This document shows positions 1 to 11,100 of a DNA stretch of 31,917 bases, one piece after another. Below the pieces are notes generated by a model. That model made no database searches and was not told the DNA's origin. It saw only the letters and a list, made by a program, of their open reading frames with translations. A program made the position numbers and the translations under genes. The stretch is from positions 3,540,350-3,572,266 of the forward strand of contig BFEA01000034.1 of NCBI GenBank assembly GCA_003427395.1, given 5' to 3'. Source of the DNA: Chara braunii (taxonomy: Eukaryota; Streptophyta; Charophyceae; Charales; Characeae). Within the stretch, counting starts at the first letter, position 1, and the number at the start of each line of letters is the position of its first letter.

Positions 1-76
<76 letters not shown>
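1..76. repeat. (AG)n microsatellite
   Basis: Pure AG dinucleotide repeat, 38 units, running off the left end of the window. It lies in the intron before exon 1. Confidence 0.98.
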
Positions 77-78
<2 letters not shown>

Positions 79-214
79 TTTGTCAGTGCTGAGTAGGAAG
101 TTGAATTGAGACACATATGATAAATATATGACAATCTATATAGTCACCTGACACGTGCGCACACTATGTTTATATATGTACGGTTCAGGGGGCATATATG
201 TAAATATGAATATA

Positions 215-281
215 GGGGCCAGCCTCCTGATGAGGTCGCTAACTGGCAGCGACCAAAACTAGTCGGGGATGCCAGTTCCTC
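215..281 (+). ncRNA. Hammerhead-ribozyme-like motif (decayed at G12)
   Basis: The order of parts matches a type I hammerhead. An outer stem GGGG (215-218) faces CCTC (278-281). An inner stem CCTC (223-226) faces GGGG (265-268). Then come the core CTGATGA (227-233), stem II GGTCGCT (234-240) with a 7-nt loop and AGCGACC (248-254), AAAA (255-258), a tiny stem III, and the cleavage triplet GTC (262-264). The single departure from the invariant core is A for G at position 12; it follows a C, so loss of a CpG by deamination is a simple explanation. Such minimal stem III forms are known from retroelement-borne hammerheads. No activity can be claimed. Confidence 0.55.
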
Positions 282-466
282 GGTCTTTCGGCGCCCACTC
301 TATGGTTTCGAAGAGGACGGAGGTGCCATAGCTGAAGCTATGGAATGTGCTTCATGTATTTTCTACTCTACTGGTTTCGAGGTTGAGTTTCACATATGAT
401 CGCTGCGCATGTCACGGCTATGTGTCAAGTGTTTGTTGGTCCTGACTGACTAAGCTTTTATCACTC

Positions 467-580
467 CTGATGAGTTGGTGAAACTCTGATGAAACAGTTT
501 GTCATGGGCCCTCGTTTGTTGTCCTCTTCTCCCTCTCTGCCTACGGGTTTACTGGGCAGTCCTGTTTGGTGATATATATA
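467..580 (+). repeat. Dispersed repeat family E, copy 1 (hammerhead-like core)
   Basis: Contains an intact CTGATGA core (467-473), a 5-bp potential stem II (474-478 with 486-490, including G-U pairs), GAAA (491-494) and GTC (501-503). It is followed by a pyrimidine-rich tail (TGTTGTCCTCTTCTCCCTC) and GCCTACGGGTTTACTGGGCAG. The same tail recurs at 3214-3400 and 18620-18690, and inverted at 2077-2196, so this is a repeat family. Stem I pairing is not convincing, so the ribozyme reading is tentative. Confidence 0.5.
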
Positions 581-2040
581 TATATAAATCTTGTGGTTAT
601 GGGCTATATATATATATATGATATATATATATTAATGGTTTTCGTCCTGTAGATCAGCGGGAGGGCTGCTACCATCGCCCGCATCCTTATGACAGTTGTC
701 CTATCTGTCGTGAGGGTCTTACTTAGACGTACCTTGCACCCTGACAAAAATGTGCAGGTGTGCTGAAAAGAGTGTACAAGAATGTGCAAAGGTGGGGAAC
801 CCTTCACTAGAACTGCAAAACTGTGAAGAATGCAGTAAAAGGAGAACATAAGTTTGTGTCATCTTACTTTGTTTGTACCCTGCACCCTAACACCCTCAAA
901 AGAAAAGTCCGAAGGGTGAAAATGAAGATGAGAAATGAAGAAGGAAGTGCAGGTGCGCTGAAAAGCGAACGTGGTAGACTCTTCACCAAAACTGCAAAAC
1001 TGTGAAAGAAAGAAGAATGTAGTGAAAGAAAGAAGATGTTTGGGTCACTTTTTTTGTTTTTTCTCCCTCTGCCTATCGGTTTTCCTTTTCTGCTCTTCTC
1101 TTCCTTGTGTTTTACACCTCTTCCTTCACTCTGCCTCTTTCCCATAGCGTGCAAGTGGGCTGTTATGGCATACGGGGATGGGGCCAGCTCACGCTCAACT
1201 TCATGAACGTGGCAAGCCTCGTATGTTAGAGGCATAGTGGAGGAGGCGTTAAGAAGACTCAGAAACTGAATGATTTCAATGTGTCTTTGTTTTTGATTTT
1301 TATCCTTTGATTCAGTGTATTTTTTTTTGTAAAACACTGAAAGAAATAATAATACTGTGAAACAAAGAATAAGAGGACACTGTTTTGTGTCATTCTGGTT
1401 CGTCTGTCTCTTTGCCTGTCTGTCCTTTCATTTTTCTATTCTTCGCTCATCTTATTTCTTCTTCTACTTCACCTGCTTACGCTCTTAGTCAATAGTTCTG
1501 TGACAGTGTATATATATATAAATCTTGTGGTCATGGGCGCTACACTGTATGCGTGGTCTTTTGTGGTGAATGTTCTTCCTTTATTTTGGCCTGCAATCGA
1601 CATGCCATTTGTTGGGGGTGTATGGTGGGCATTCAATGCCAGCTGTCGTGGCAGTTGTTGTACTGAGAATGCTCAGCTAGGCCTTCCATGTGCTCATCCA
1701 CCTCATCCTTACAATGTATGTCCTCTCTGTCGTCAAGGACAGACTCACTCTTGGACCTTTTCATATCCTCTCCTTTGCCTTCATCTTCATTCCACACTCT
1801 GTACTTTCCCTTTGTCGTTCTTTGTTTGTCTTCTCTCCATCTCTCTTCCCTGTGTTTATCGCCTCCCCCTTTACTCTTCCTCTTTCTCACAGCGTACAAG
1901 TGGGCCGTTATGGCACCCGGGGATGTGGGCAGCTTGCGCTCAACTTCATCAACGTGGCGAGCCTTGTTGTACATAAGAGGCCGGTGAAGGGGGAGTTGAG
2001 AAAAATGAATGGTTTCAGTGTGCCTCTTTTGTTTCGCAAA
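572..2040. repeat. Tandemly duplicated intronic module, containing family D repeat
   Basis: Two diverged copies of a 0.5-0.7 kb module lie side by side, about 572-1290 and 1507-2040. Each begins with an AT run then ATAAATCTTGTGGT(T/C)ATGGGC, has a pyrimidine-rich middle, and ends with a shared segment of about 85 bp (1149-1233 and 1893-1982) around AAGTGGGC(T/C)GTTATGGCA. A third copy of that last segment is at 28278-28367. The minus strand of the segment is open in both copies here (EVER-L--SP-AI-TAHL). Within copy 1, 734-880 and 889-1035 are a further local duplication (TGCACCCT...GTGCAGGTG(T/C)GCTGAAAAG). No gene is supported. Confidence 0.6.
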
Positions 2041-2076
2041 GTGCGCTCTTTTAGTTCATAGATATGTGACTATATA

Positions 2077-2196
2077 TCGTCACAAACAGAACTGCCCGGT
2101 AAACCGTAGGCAGAGAGAGAGAAGAGGACAACAAACGAGGGGCTATATATATATTAAACCGTAGGCAGAGAGGGAGAAGAGGACAACAAACGAGGG
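2077..2196 (-). repeat. Family E tails, inverted, two partial copies
   Basis: Reverse complement of the family E tail occurs twice in tandem: 2077-2143 and about 2154-2196, each with ACCGTAGGCAGAGAG followed by GAAGAGGACAACAAACGAGG. The hammerhead-like head is absent. It lies about 140 nt before the exon 1 acceptor. Confidence 0.65.
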
Positions 2197-2338
2197 GTAT
2201 CATACATATATATATGGGCTTATATGTATACATGTATGGATACATATACCTATATACACGTATATGTCTGAAGTTTTTAATTGCCACTAGGAAAAGTCGT
2301 TTCTGATTCTGACGGGGTTTCATGTGTGTTGTCCGCAG

Positions 2339-2585
2339 ATCAGGAACTCACAGCAGCTGAGCAATAAGGAGAAAGATGAGATTGATTTCGGAAAAGCGGC
2401 AAAGCCTATCATCAAGGCCGTTCAGGCCGCAGTTACCCTTGGAACGGGATCTTCTCTGGGGCCAGAGGGACCCAGTGTTGATATTGGCAAGTCATGGGCA
2501 GGGGGTCTTGCGGAGATCCTGAAAAACAGCAAGGACCGGAAGGTGGCACTTATTGCCGCCGGTGCCGCTGCTGGTATTGCTTCAG
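2339..2585 (+). CDS. CLC exon 1 of window
   Basis: The acceptor is GTCCGCAG before 2339 and the donor is CAG|GTGCGG at 2586. It is 247 nt, starts in phase 0 and leaves one base to complete a Gly codon with the next exon. It encodes a segment from IRNSQQLS to GAAAGIASG, including [20 protein letters not shown], the CLC signature with the gating Glu in GPEGP. The peptide reads like the helices around the anion pathway of CLC-e/f proteins. The open frame runs past the donor to 2746, but that extension does not look like CLC and I treat it as intron. The preceding exon is not in the window. Confidence 0.93.
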
Positions 2586-5500
2586 GTGCGGTGCCCATGC
2601 TTTTTCTTAACCGTTGGTTGAAATTTCTAGGGAGGAAGGAAATCTTTCATGTTGAAGGCAATCCACCATTTTCCGTTTTCCCTTTCAATGGAAAGACTCG
2701 TCATCATTGCAGCCCCAATTGGGTGGTAAGTCCCATCCAAGGCTAAATACGTGCGAGGGACCGATACCGAGAGGGAAGGATAAAAAGAAACTTTGAGAAG
2801 AGAGTTAAAGAGTGTTTGAAATTGCAATAAAAAAAAGGAAAGACTCGTCATCGGCATCGTCATCGGAATCATCATCAACATTATCGTCATTGTTATCCTT
2901 GTTGTCAACATTGTTGCCGTCATCATCAAACCAGAGGTGATAAGAGAGTGGAATGAACTCTACCGTCATTTGAACACAAGGCACCCGCTCTCTCTCAACA
3001 TGACACTGTAATTGACTGGTGGGACGTGATAGAACTTATATACCAAAAAAGGGAAAAAAAAGGCAAACTGACTGCTGGGACGTAGAACTTGTATACTCAG
3101 AAAAAACCAAAAAAACAGCAACTGATAGCTGGGACGTGATAGAGATTCATAGAACTTGTGCAAGTGTTCAGCCTCCTTTTGAGTTGGTGAAACTCCGAAG
3201 AAACAGTCAGTCACAGCCCCTCGTCTGTTGTCCTCTTCTCCTTCTCTGCCTGCGGTCTACCGGGCAGTTCGCCGTCGTTTGTTGTCCTCTTCTCCCTCTG
3301 CCTACGGTTTACCGGGCAGTTCTCCCTCATTTTTTGTCCTGTTCTTCCTCTCCGCCCACGGTTTACTGGGCAGTTCTGTTTGACGATATATATGTATTTG
3401 TATCAGTGATAGCACATACACTCATGATTATTAGGGTGTGTTGTGTTGGGAGGATGGTAGAGTAGGACACTACCATCCTACTCTAAAATTCTAGGACTAC
3501 TACTAGTACTCTATAGAGTGCGATCATCTTCCAGCGAATAAGAAGCACGGTCATTATGGCTATGTTTGCGGGACCTTTCAGTCTAGATACAACCACAAAG
3601 ACCGTGCGTTCTATTCGGCTGACGATGGTAGTACTACTCCTACCTCTACTCTTCAGGGTACCAACCATTACTGTAGAGTAATCTACCCAACGCCCTGTGT
3701 GGGCATGTGCTGTGCAATGAACTTGCAGATTCTCAGCGAGCTGTAACACTAACAGGGTCATTTTTGCAATTTCTAAGTTTTTCGGCCGAACCGTTTCACA
3801 GGCCTAGTTCCTATGGGTACTTTTCTGTTCTGTAACAGTCTGGACTAGTACTGCTGTTACTTGGGACTGTACACCCGTTTCGTTAGCTTTATCCTAGGTC
3901 GGGTCCAGAAGGCTATGAGGAAAGCGTAGAAACAGATCCGGGTCGAGGCTGAACGGGTTCTTTGGTTTTTGGTTTTCGGTGGTGGCCAAGCTGTGATTTG
4001 GGTTGAAACAGCCATCTTCTTGGAGGAAGTCGGCCATAGCTGGTGGCCGTGGTGAAACTTGAGGACAGCGCTGAAGCGGGCGCTTCAGGGCTGCATGCGT
4101 TGACACGTATCTGGGCTGCATGCGTTGACACATATCTGGGCTGCATGCGTCGGCCATTGCTGCTATTGTGCAGACTTACTCTTTTGGAGATCCAGCAATG
4201 CAGGCCATTACAGATGTGTTGCCTCAAGACCCTATGCTCGGCCCTATCGTCAGTAATCTGCAAATGGACCCAGGCTATGCCCTGACTTTAGGCCTGTTGT
4301 ACACCATCAGTGCGTGGGAGGGACGTTTGTGCATCCCTAATGACCGCAAAACCATAACTCATCTCATTGCAAAGAGTCAGATGCTCGCAATCATTTTGGG
4401 TTTCTGAAGACCTATGGTGCCTTGAACCGATGCTTTTTTCTACTGGTCTAAAATGGTTGAGGATGTACCTCCATACATAGAGACATATGAGTTTTGCCAA
4501 AGGAACAAGGTCCACAGATGACCTCCTATGGGACTTCTCAAACCCTTGCCCATCCCAGATGCTCCTGGTGAGTCTTTGTCAATTGATTTCACTGATCTTG
4601 GCAAGACCACCCTTTGTGGGATGAGACCGGTGATGGTCTGTGTTGATCGCTTTTCTAAGCATGCTGAGTTTATCCCTTTGCCAACTGAGGCAATAGTGCC
4701 TCTGATTAGAGAAGTATTCTCTGAGATGCGGGTGTGTGTTCATGGGCACCTGACCTCTATTGTGAGTGACAGAGACCCACACTTCTATAGTAATTAGTGG
4801 CAGTCCTATTGTCAGGATTATCTCCACACTACACTTGGCATGACTTCTGGTGGACATCCTGTGGCCAATGGACAGACTGAGGTGATGAACCAGATCTTAG
4901 TTCGGATGCTGCGACCTGTGATCACACCGGATCAACAGGATTGCGACAAACATCTGTCCAGGACTCAGCTGATGTACAACATGTCTGTTCACAGCTCCAC
5001 TGGATTCACGCCATATAGGCTCCATTGGGTTAGGGACCTGAGACAGCCACTCGATGGCATCATCAATAAGGCAAAGCCCAAATTGACTCTTGGCACTGCA
5101 GAATTCGCCAAGAGTTATGAACGGGACCTAGAGAAGGCAAAACTAACATGTTTAAGGCACATAAAAGAATGATTGAACAGGCCAGTAATCACCACTTGCC
5201 TTCTCCCGCTCATCCAAGGCACTGGGTCTAAGTGAAAAGATCTGAACTGTCAGATGAACATGATACCTCAAGAAAGTTTTTGGCCATGTATTATGGTCCA
5301 TTATACAGTGGGGGCTGATCCATTTGGTCCTTTTTTTTTTCTTTTTTTTTTCTTTTTTTTTCTAGTCCAGGGTGTTGTAGAGGTTGGTTTCTGGACCCAC
5401 GACCGGTACCTATCTACAGTCAGCAACTAAGTTATGGGACGCAGACCATGCTATCTTGGAGGATCCCCCTCAGACAGCCCCTACTGCAGGTTCACCAAAG

Positions 5501-8040
5501 AGCTCCTCCACCAGAGTCTGTCTACTAACACCCCTCCTAATGGGATCCCTTAAGACAGTCCCTTACTGTAGGTTCCACACCGATAACCTCCAGCAGAGCT
5601 TCTCCCAATCCAACCCTCCCCCAAAAACGGGACTGCATTCCACCTAAGGTCCTTGCCCCCCCTGAAGCAGTGCCTAAGGTAACCAACACGCATGAGGAGT
5701 CTAACCACAAACCCGTACCTGCGTCATTTAGACCGCTAAGTGTATCAGGCAAACCCCTCATATGCCAGGACCAAAGATACAAACACCAGGGACGATCGCT
5801 TGGGTGGTGCGCAGGGAGTGTCTGCAATAGCTTACCTGCGTCAGCCCAGGGGGGTATGCAAGTGACCGTGCGTTATGTAAACGCCCGCGGGTGTCTCTGC
5901 GCAGAGGAGCGAAGTTTTGAACTCACAACCTCAGACCACAATGCGCATTGACAACCGGTGCCCTAACCACTGAGCCACAGGCCACTTGCCATTTTGTCCT
6001 TCCTTTGTCTTAGCTGTACCCCCCTCAGATCAGAACCTACCCTGTCTTTCTTGCATCCAAGTTGCTGCCCTTCACACCCACAGATGGATTCCCAGACAGA
6101 CCCCCTCAATTCGGTCCTCCTATTCCTGGAAAAGGATATGAGGTCGAGAGTATTGAGGATCAGTGGGGCACAGGCCACAACTTTGAGTACTTTGTCAAGT
6201 ACCTATTCCAACCACATAGCTGACCGATAGTTTCCCAGGAACTTCTCAAGTCAGCCTTGTGCGCTGCATTGTTTGATGAGGCTGCACAGAAAGGGTAGTT
6301 GCCCCGACGTTCACCTCGTGGACGGACACTCCTAGCTTGGGGTCCTTGCTCCGGAGGGTAGGAATGCAATTAACTTGCAGCTTCTCAGCGAGCTGTAACA
6401 CCAACAGCGTCATTTTTGCAATTTTCTAAGGGCCCTAACCGGTAACTGTTACATGCCTAGTTCCTATATGGACCTTTTTGTAAAATACTGAGTTTGAGGC
6501 CCTAACTGGTCTGCACTACGGTCTGGACTAGTACTGCTGTTACTCGGGACTGTAGGCTAGTTTTGTTGGCTCTGTCCTAGGTTGGGTCCGGTAGGCTAGG
6601 AGGAAAGCCTAGAAATAGATTCGGGTCGAGGCTTAACGTGTTCTTTGGTTCTTGGTTTTCGGTGGTGGCAAGAAGCTGCTGCGATTTAGCCTTGTCTTGG
6701 AGGAAGTCGGCCATAGCTGGTGGCTGTGGTGAAGCTTGAGGAGAGCGCTGAAGCGGGTGCTTCAGGGCTGCATGCGTCAACAAGTATCTAGGCTGTTGGG
6801 GTTAGGCGCAGCCATCTTCATCCTGGTGGTGCTCATATCGTTCTTCTTTTAGTTGACTGGTTCATCCTTTGTTCAGGGTTCTGGCGCTGTACTTCCTGAA
6901 CGGGTGCTGATTGGGTGCCGAGTCTTCTGTGTCAGTTCTAACTGGCGCTGGAAGTAGGGAAGGGGCACTGGAGGTTTGCAGCTTCAGGTGGTGGTTACCA
7001 TAGCCAGGGGGGGAGGTAGAGTTGATGTTGGAGGAAGGAGAAGACTAAATTGAATTTGTTAAAGTTTCCTTTGAGATTGTTCAGGGTTATTAAAACACGG
7101 TTGGGATGCTTGGGAATTTTTACGTCTGATTGATTGGAGAGAGAGGAAGAGGGAATAAGAATAAGAGTTGGAGTTTCACTTCAATTCTATTTTTGTATAT
7201 TGAGCTTCCGCCAGGGTTGCATCCCAGCCAACTGCCTACCCCGACCGCCAACCGCTTTGCAGCCTACTGGTAGGGCCGACTGGTCGGTGGTCTGGCGACC
7301 CAGTCAACAAAGAGCCATCCACTGTTTTGTTTTGAGGTCGGAGTTCGGGGCTGTACTGCGCTTGCTGAGTACAGGCCTCAATGTTCTGAGAAGTTTCTTG
7401 GGAGTTGGGGGGTTGTGGGGGGGTATAGGGGGGGGTATGGGAGTGTTAGGGCGGTTGTGCATGTTTGCGGGGTGTTATGGGGGGGATGTGGAGGTAGGAG
7501 GGGGATGGGAGTGTTGGGGGGCGGGGTGCTGACCACCGGCCGACCGGTTGGCTGGTCGGCCCCCGACCAGTTGGGGGGTGCTGACAATCGGCTGTGCAAC
7601 ACTGGCTTCCGCTGTGTACTTCCCTCCGGTTTTGTGTGGATTTGCGTCCTCGAAGTCTGCTGCATCATTGCATGCGTGTATGGGAAAATTTGAATGCGTT
7701 TTGGATGGAATTTCAGTCAGTTACATAACATGCTGCCTATCTACCATCATGATGCATTCATGTAACTCCATAATATTTCATCCCAAATTAATGACTCATA
7801 TGCTTGCTCGTTTTTGTTTTGTTTTTTTGCAGGTTTCAATGCGGCCGTATCCGGATTTCTATTTGCAATTGAAACCGTACTCTTTCCATTGTACGCCAGC
7901 CCATCGCCACTGAGTGTAGCAATGATTATGCTGGCTGCTGTGCTCTCGTCGGCGGTATCCAAGGTCGTCCTCGGAGATGCCCCTGCGTTTACTGTGCCAG
8001 AATACGAGCTGAAGACGTACGGAGGTGAAAGTTCTGGAAA

Positions 8041-8119
<79 letters not shown>

Positions 8120-11100
8120 TGCGTGTGCGTGCGTGCGTGTTGTCTAACTAGGAGCAGCCTTTTCTTTGTCTTTTTTCACTTAATGTTACAAGTCAAGCCG
8201 TGCCGAGGGCAATTGCTGCAGCCAACAACCACGCCTGTGATTAAGAGCAGCTTGAGTCAAATGAATGAACCCAGTCTCGATGAGAAGCCAATCAATAATG
8301 CAATACAAGTCTGATCCCAGCGCACATCATGGTCTCCAAAGTCAATCACAAGTATATGCACGTGTTGTGACCCTGGCCAATTTCGAGATACACATCCACC
8401 GGAAAGTACAATGCCATCCAATTGCAGAAAGAAATGAATGAACTTGAGAGGAGAAAGAGAGGATTAGAAGAAGAAGAAGAAGTAAGAAAGAAGAAGAAGA
8501 AGATGTAATGACAAGGCTCTTCTTCTTCGCCCAACAATCTCCTCCTCCTTATCTCCCCCTTCTCTTATTCGTACAAGAAATAATAATACAATGTTGAATG
8601 ACTGGTCCAGAATCAATGTCCGAGTTCCTCTTCTACTGCAGGTATCACTTGAGGTCCACCATAGCCATGGCCGCCTCCCCCACTCTTCACTCTCATAGGC
8701 CGAGGCTATGGCGGACTACTAGGCCTTGCCCAGATGCCCAAAGGACAACCCAAGGGAGCTATGGCTGCTCTAGCTCAGGCCGCCATGCCCAACCCTGCCT
8801 TGAAGCTTCTTGGTGTAGCTCTCCCCAGTTGGGGACTCCCTGCTGCAGCGCCCACCAAGGTGATGAAGATGGCTGCCACCATAGCCAGGTAAGTACCCCT
8901 GGCGCTCTTCCCCCTTCCCTCCTTCTTCCTCCTCCTTCCTCCCTCATGTCCTTCTCCTTCCTCCCCAGCAGCGCTGCTCCATCTTAGCGCTGCTCCAGCC
9001 AGCACTCCACCAGTGTGTCGCCCAACTTGCACACCGAAAAAGAGGCCGAACTCTCCGCCCGGCCAGAAGATATAGCGGCCTGTTTTGCCTCTTGGGCGGT
9101 GACTTCCAGGCCACTCGGCCTCCCAAGCAACCGGTACCTCCTCCCTTTTCGGATATTGCAGACTCTGATATTGCCCGTACAGGCCCTAGACCCAGACTGG
9201 TTGGACTGATATCCGCCTAGACCTACCCTACAACTACTGGGCCTCTAAAAATGCCAACTTTGTCTTCTTCTGCTCGGCCTCCGGTACCTGCACATCTACC
9301 CCTTCCAGGTGCGGTACCGGCCTACCCGCTACTTGAGTGTTTTTCCCCGCTGCAGCCCCTCAATGTCACGGCCACAGGTAAGTACCGGCCCTGGGGGCCC
9401 AACGAACGAGCAAGTGCCCTGACGGGCCACACACATACTCATGCCAACCAGCACTCAGACAGGCACGGTCACACACACATCCAAGCCAACCAACACTCAG
9501 ACAGGCATGGCCACACACACACTCAAGCCATCCAGCACTCAGGCAGACATGCAGTCCAGCAAGCGTGCACACACAAACTTAGTAGCAAGCGGGAAACTCA
9601 GCAGGGCATTCAGTCTATGGGCAAAACTCAGAAATCAGTTGTGTGTTTCAGTCCATGTATGGACGGGTCATCACACACGTGCCAGAAGCCCGTCTCATCA
9701 AAGAGGTGCATGAGAGAAGAGACAGAGGAGAGGTTAGACAAAGAAGAGGAGGAGATTTCCAATAATAATCGATGAGACATGTATGTCGCTCTCCCCTTCC
9801 CACTTCTATTTCAAGCTTCTCCCCTATCGCCACCTCAGCAATATGCTCCCCTCTGATGTCCCCTGAGATAATCACTGCGCAGATCATAGCATGGCGCCCA
9901 TCCTCCTCGTAGTAAACAATAAGCTATGGAGGATGGCACAGCTCTTCCTCACCTTCGTGGAGACCAGCAACAGATCACATACATGGATGCCTGGTAAGTC
10001 CAGGTACGCTTCTCCTCGACTCTCATCGGTCTCACAGCTCTGACCCTCCTCCTCCTCACCCACCCTCATCACCTACTACTACGGCTATGGCGGCCATGGC
10101 CACGCCAACATGTCCGCCCTCTAGGCTGGTGTCCTCCAGCAGCATCTGGCTCCAGCATCTCACACCAGCAATCTTGCATAGCAGCACTTGGCCTCTAGCC
10201 AGCGCAAGGCAGAATGTCCTCCCCAGTGTCTGACCATCCATATATAGCGTTGAGTCATGCTGACTCACGTTGACCAGTCCCTGCTTTGACTGCATTGACG
10301 ATCCAGATTACTCCAATCTCTACGGCCTGAATGCATCCTTGTAGCAGTGGTGCTGTTTCCCAACAGGTACTGGAATCTTCTGGAGATAGACAAGCATTGG
10401 TGCACATTTAATCTATGGCTGTGGTGGACTACGGGGTTGACTGACTTTGGGCCTGTTTCTCCCTTACTGAGTTTGAGTCTTGGATTTCCGAGGGTCGGGT
10501 AACTCAGGCGGGGGTTCCAGACAAAGGACCTGATACCCCGTGACAGACATTTTCCAGGCTTGGGAAGAGAATTTGACCCCTGAATCTTGACATTGGCCAG
10601 AAGCTAGAACCCTCCTTGCCTGTGTCTATGTGGATGTGAGTTGAGTTTATTGCATTCCGTCCGTCTCGACCTCAAATTTCACCACATAAATTTTTCTTTC
10701 AGGCACGGTTTCCCTTTAATACATGTTCATATCCAGCAATGATATCAGGTGTAGTAATAGTTCTTTCTTACGGAATCATCTTGCTTCAGATTCTGGTTGA
10801 CCACTGAACTTCACCTTGTACTGCTTCTGTGGCCTTCCCCTTCCATCGGTAGTGAAGAACCCATGTTCAGGAATCTTTTTGACGTGATGCTCTCCGTCCA
10901 CAGAAGGTGGAAACATCGATGGCCTATTAGGGAAGTCTTGACCTTCAAAGTAGGGTGGCAATTTCGATGTGTGGAAAACAGGATATGTTTTGAGATGTGG
11001 GGCACGCCTATCCGATAGGATGGTCCATTTGCGTTCCCAGTTACTTTCAAAACTTCCCACGGCCCGTAGTAGACAGGTAGCAGTTCCGGTGAAACCCCTT

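Larger units (their letters stand above)
3713..7221 (+). mobile_element. Ty3/gypsy LTR retrotransposon, internally deleted, decayed
   Basis: A left LTR (3713 to about 4165) and right LTR (6365-7221) are recognisable as diverged copies; both begin TGCAAT(G/T)AACTTGCAG and the right one ends GGGTTGCA, giving TGCAA/TTGCA ends. A purine-rich tract (GGAGGGTAGGAA) sits just before the right LTR. Between them only integrase-region sequence survives. gag, protease, reverse transcriptase and most of RNase H are missing, as is the end of the left LTR. A tRNA-headed retroposon interrupts the integrase. I could not find a target-site duplication around the outer ends. It lies in the intron between exons 1 and 2, in the gene's orientation. 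Confidence 0.85.
8363..9675 (+). mobile_element. Solo-LTR-like element A, copy 1
   Basis: Starts TGTTGTGACCC and ends GGGTCATCACA, so the ends are TG...CA with short inverted repeats (TGTTGTGACC/GGTCATCACA). It is flanked on both sides by CACG (8359-8362 and 9676-9679), a likely 4-bp target duplication. An inverted copy is at 14594-15821 and a diverged one at 26951-28724. No pol genes adjoin it, so it is best read as a solo LTR. Two consensus splice donors (CAG|GTAAGTA) occur at 8889 and 9378 on this strand. A minisatellite at 9429-9551 adds about 85 bp relative to copy 2. Confidence 0.75.

Noticed and set aside
166-399. 77-codon open frame at the left end
   Set aside because: It overlaps the hammerhead-like motif, has no recognisable domain and no similarity to the missing N-terminal CLC exons.
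2586-2746. Extension of exon 1 frame to 2746
   Set aside because: CLC similarity ends at GIASG, a usable donor lies at 2586, and exon 2 continues the family sequence in the correct phase.
5900-5990. Functional tRNA gene
   Set aside because: A and B boxes are present but the acceptor and anticodon arms do not pair properly, and the poly(A) tail and flanking duplication point to a retroposon.
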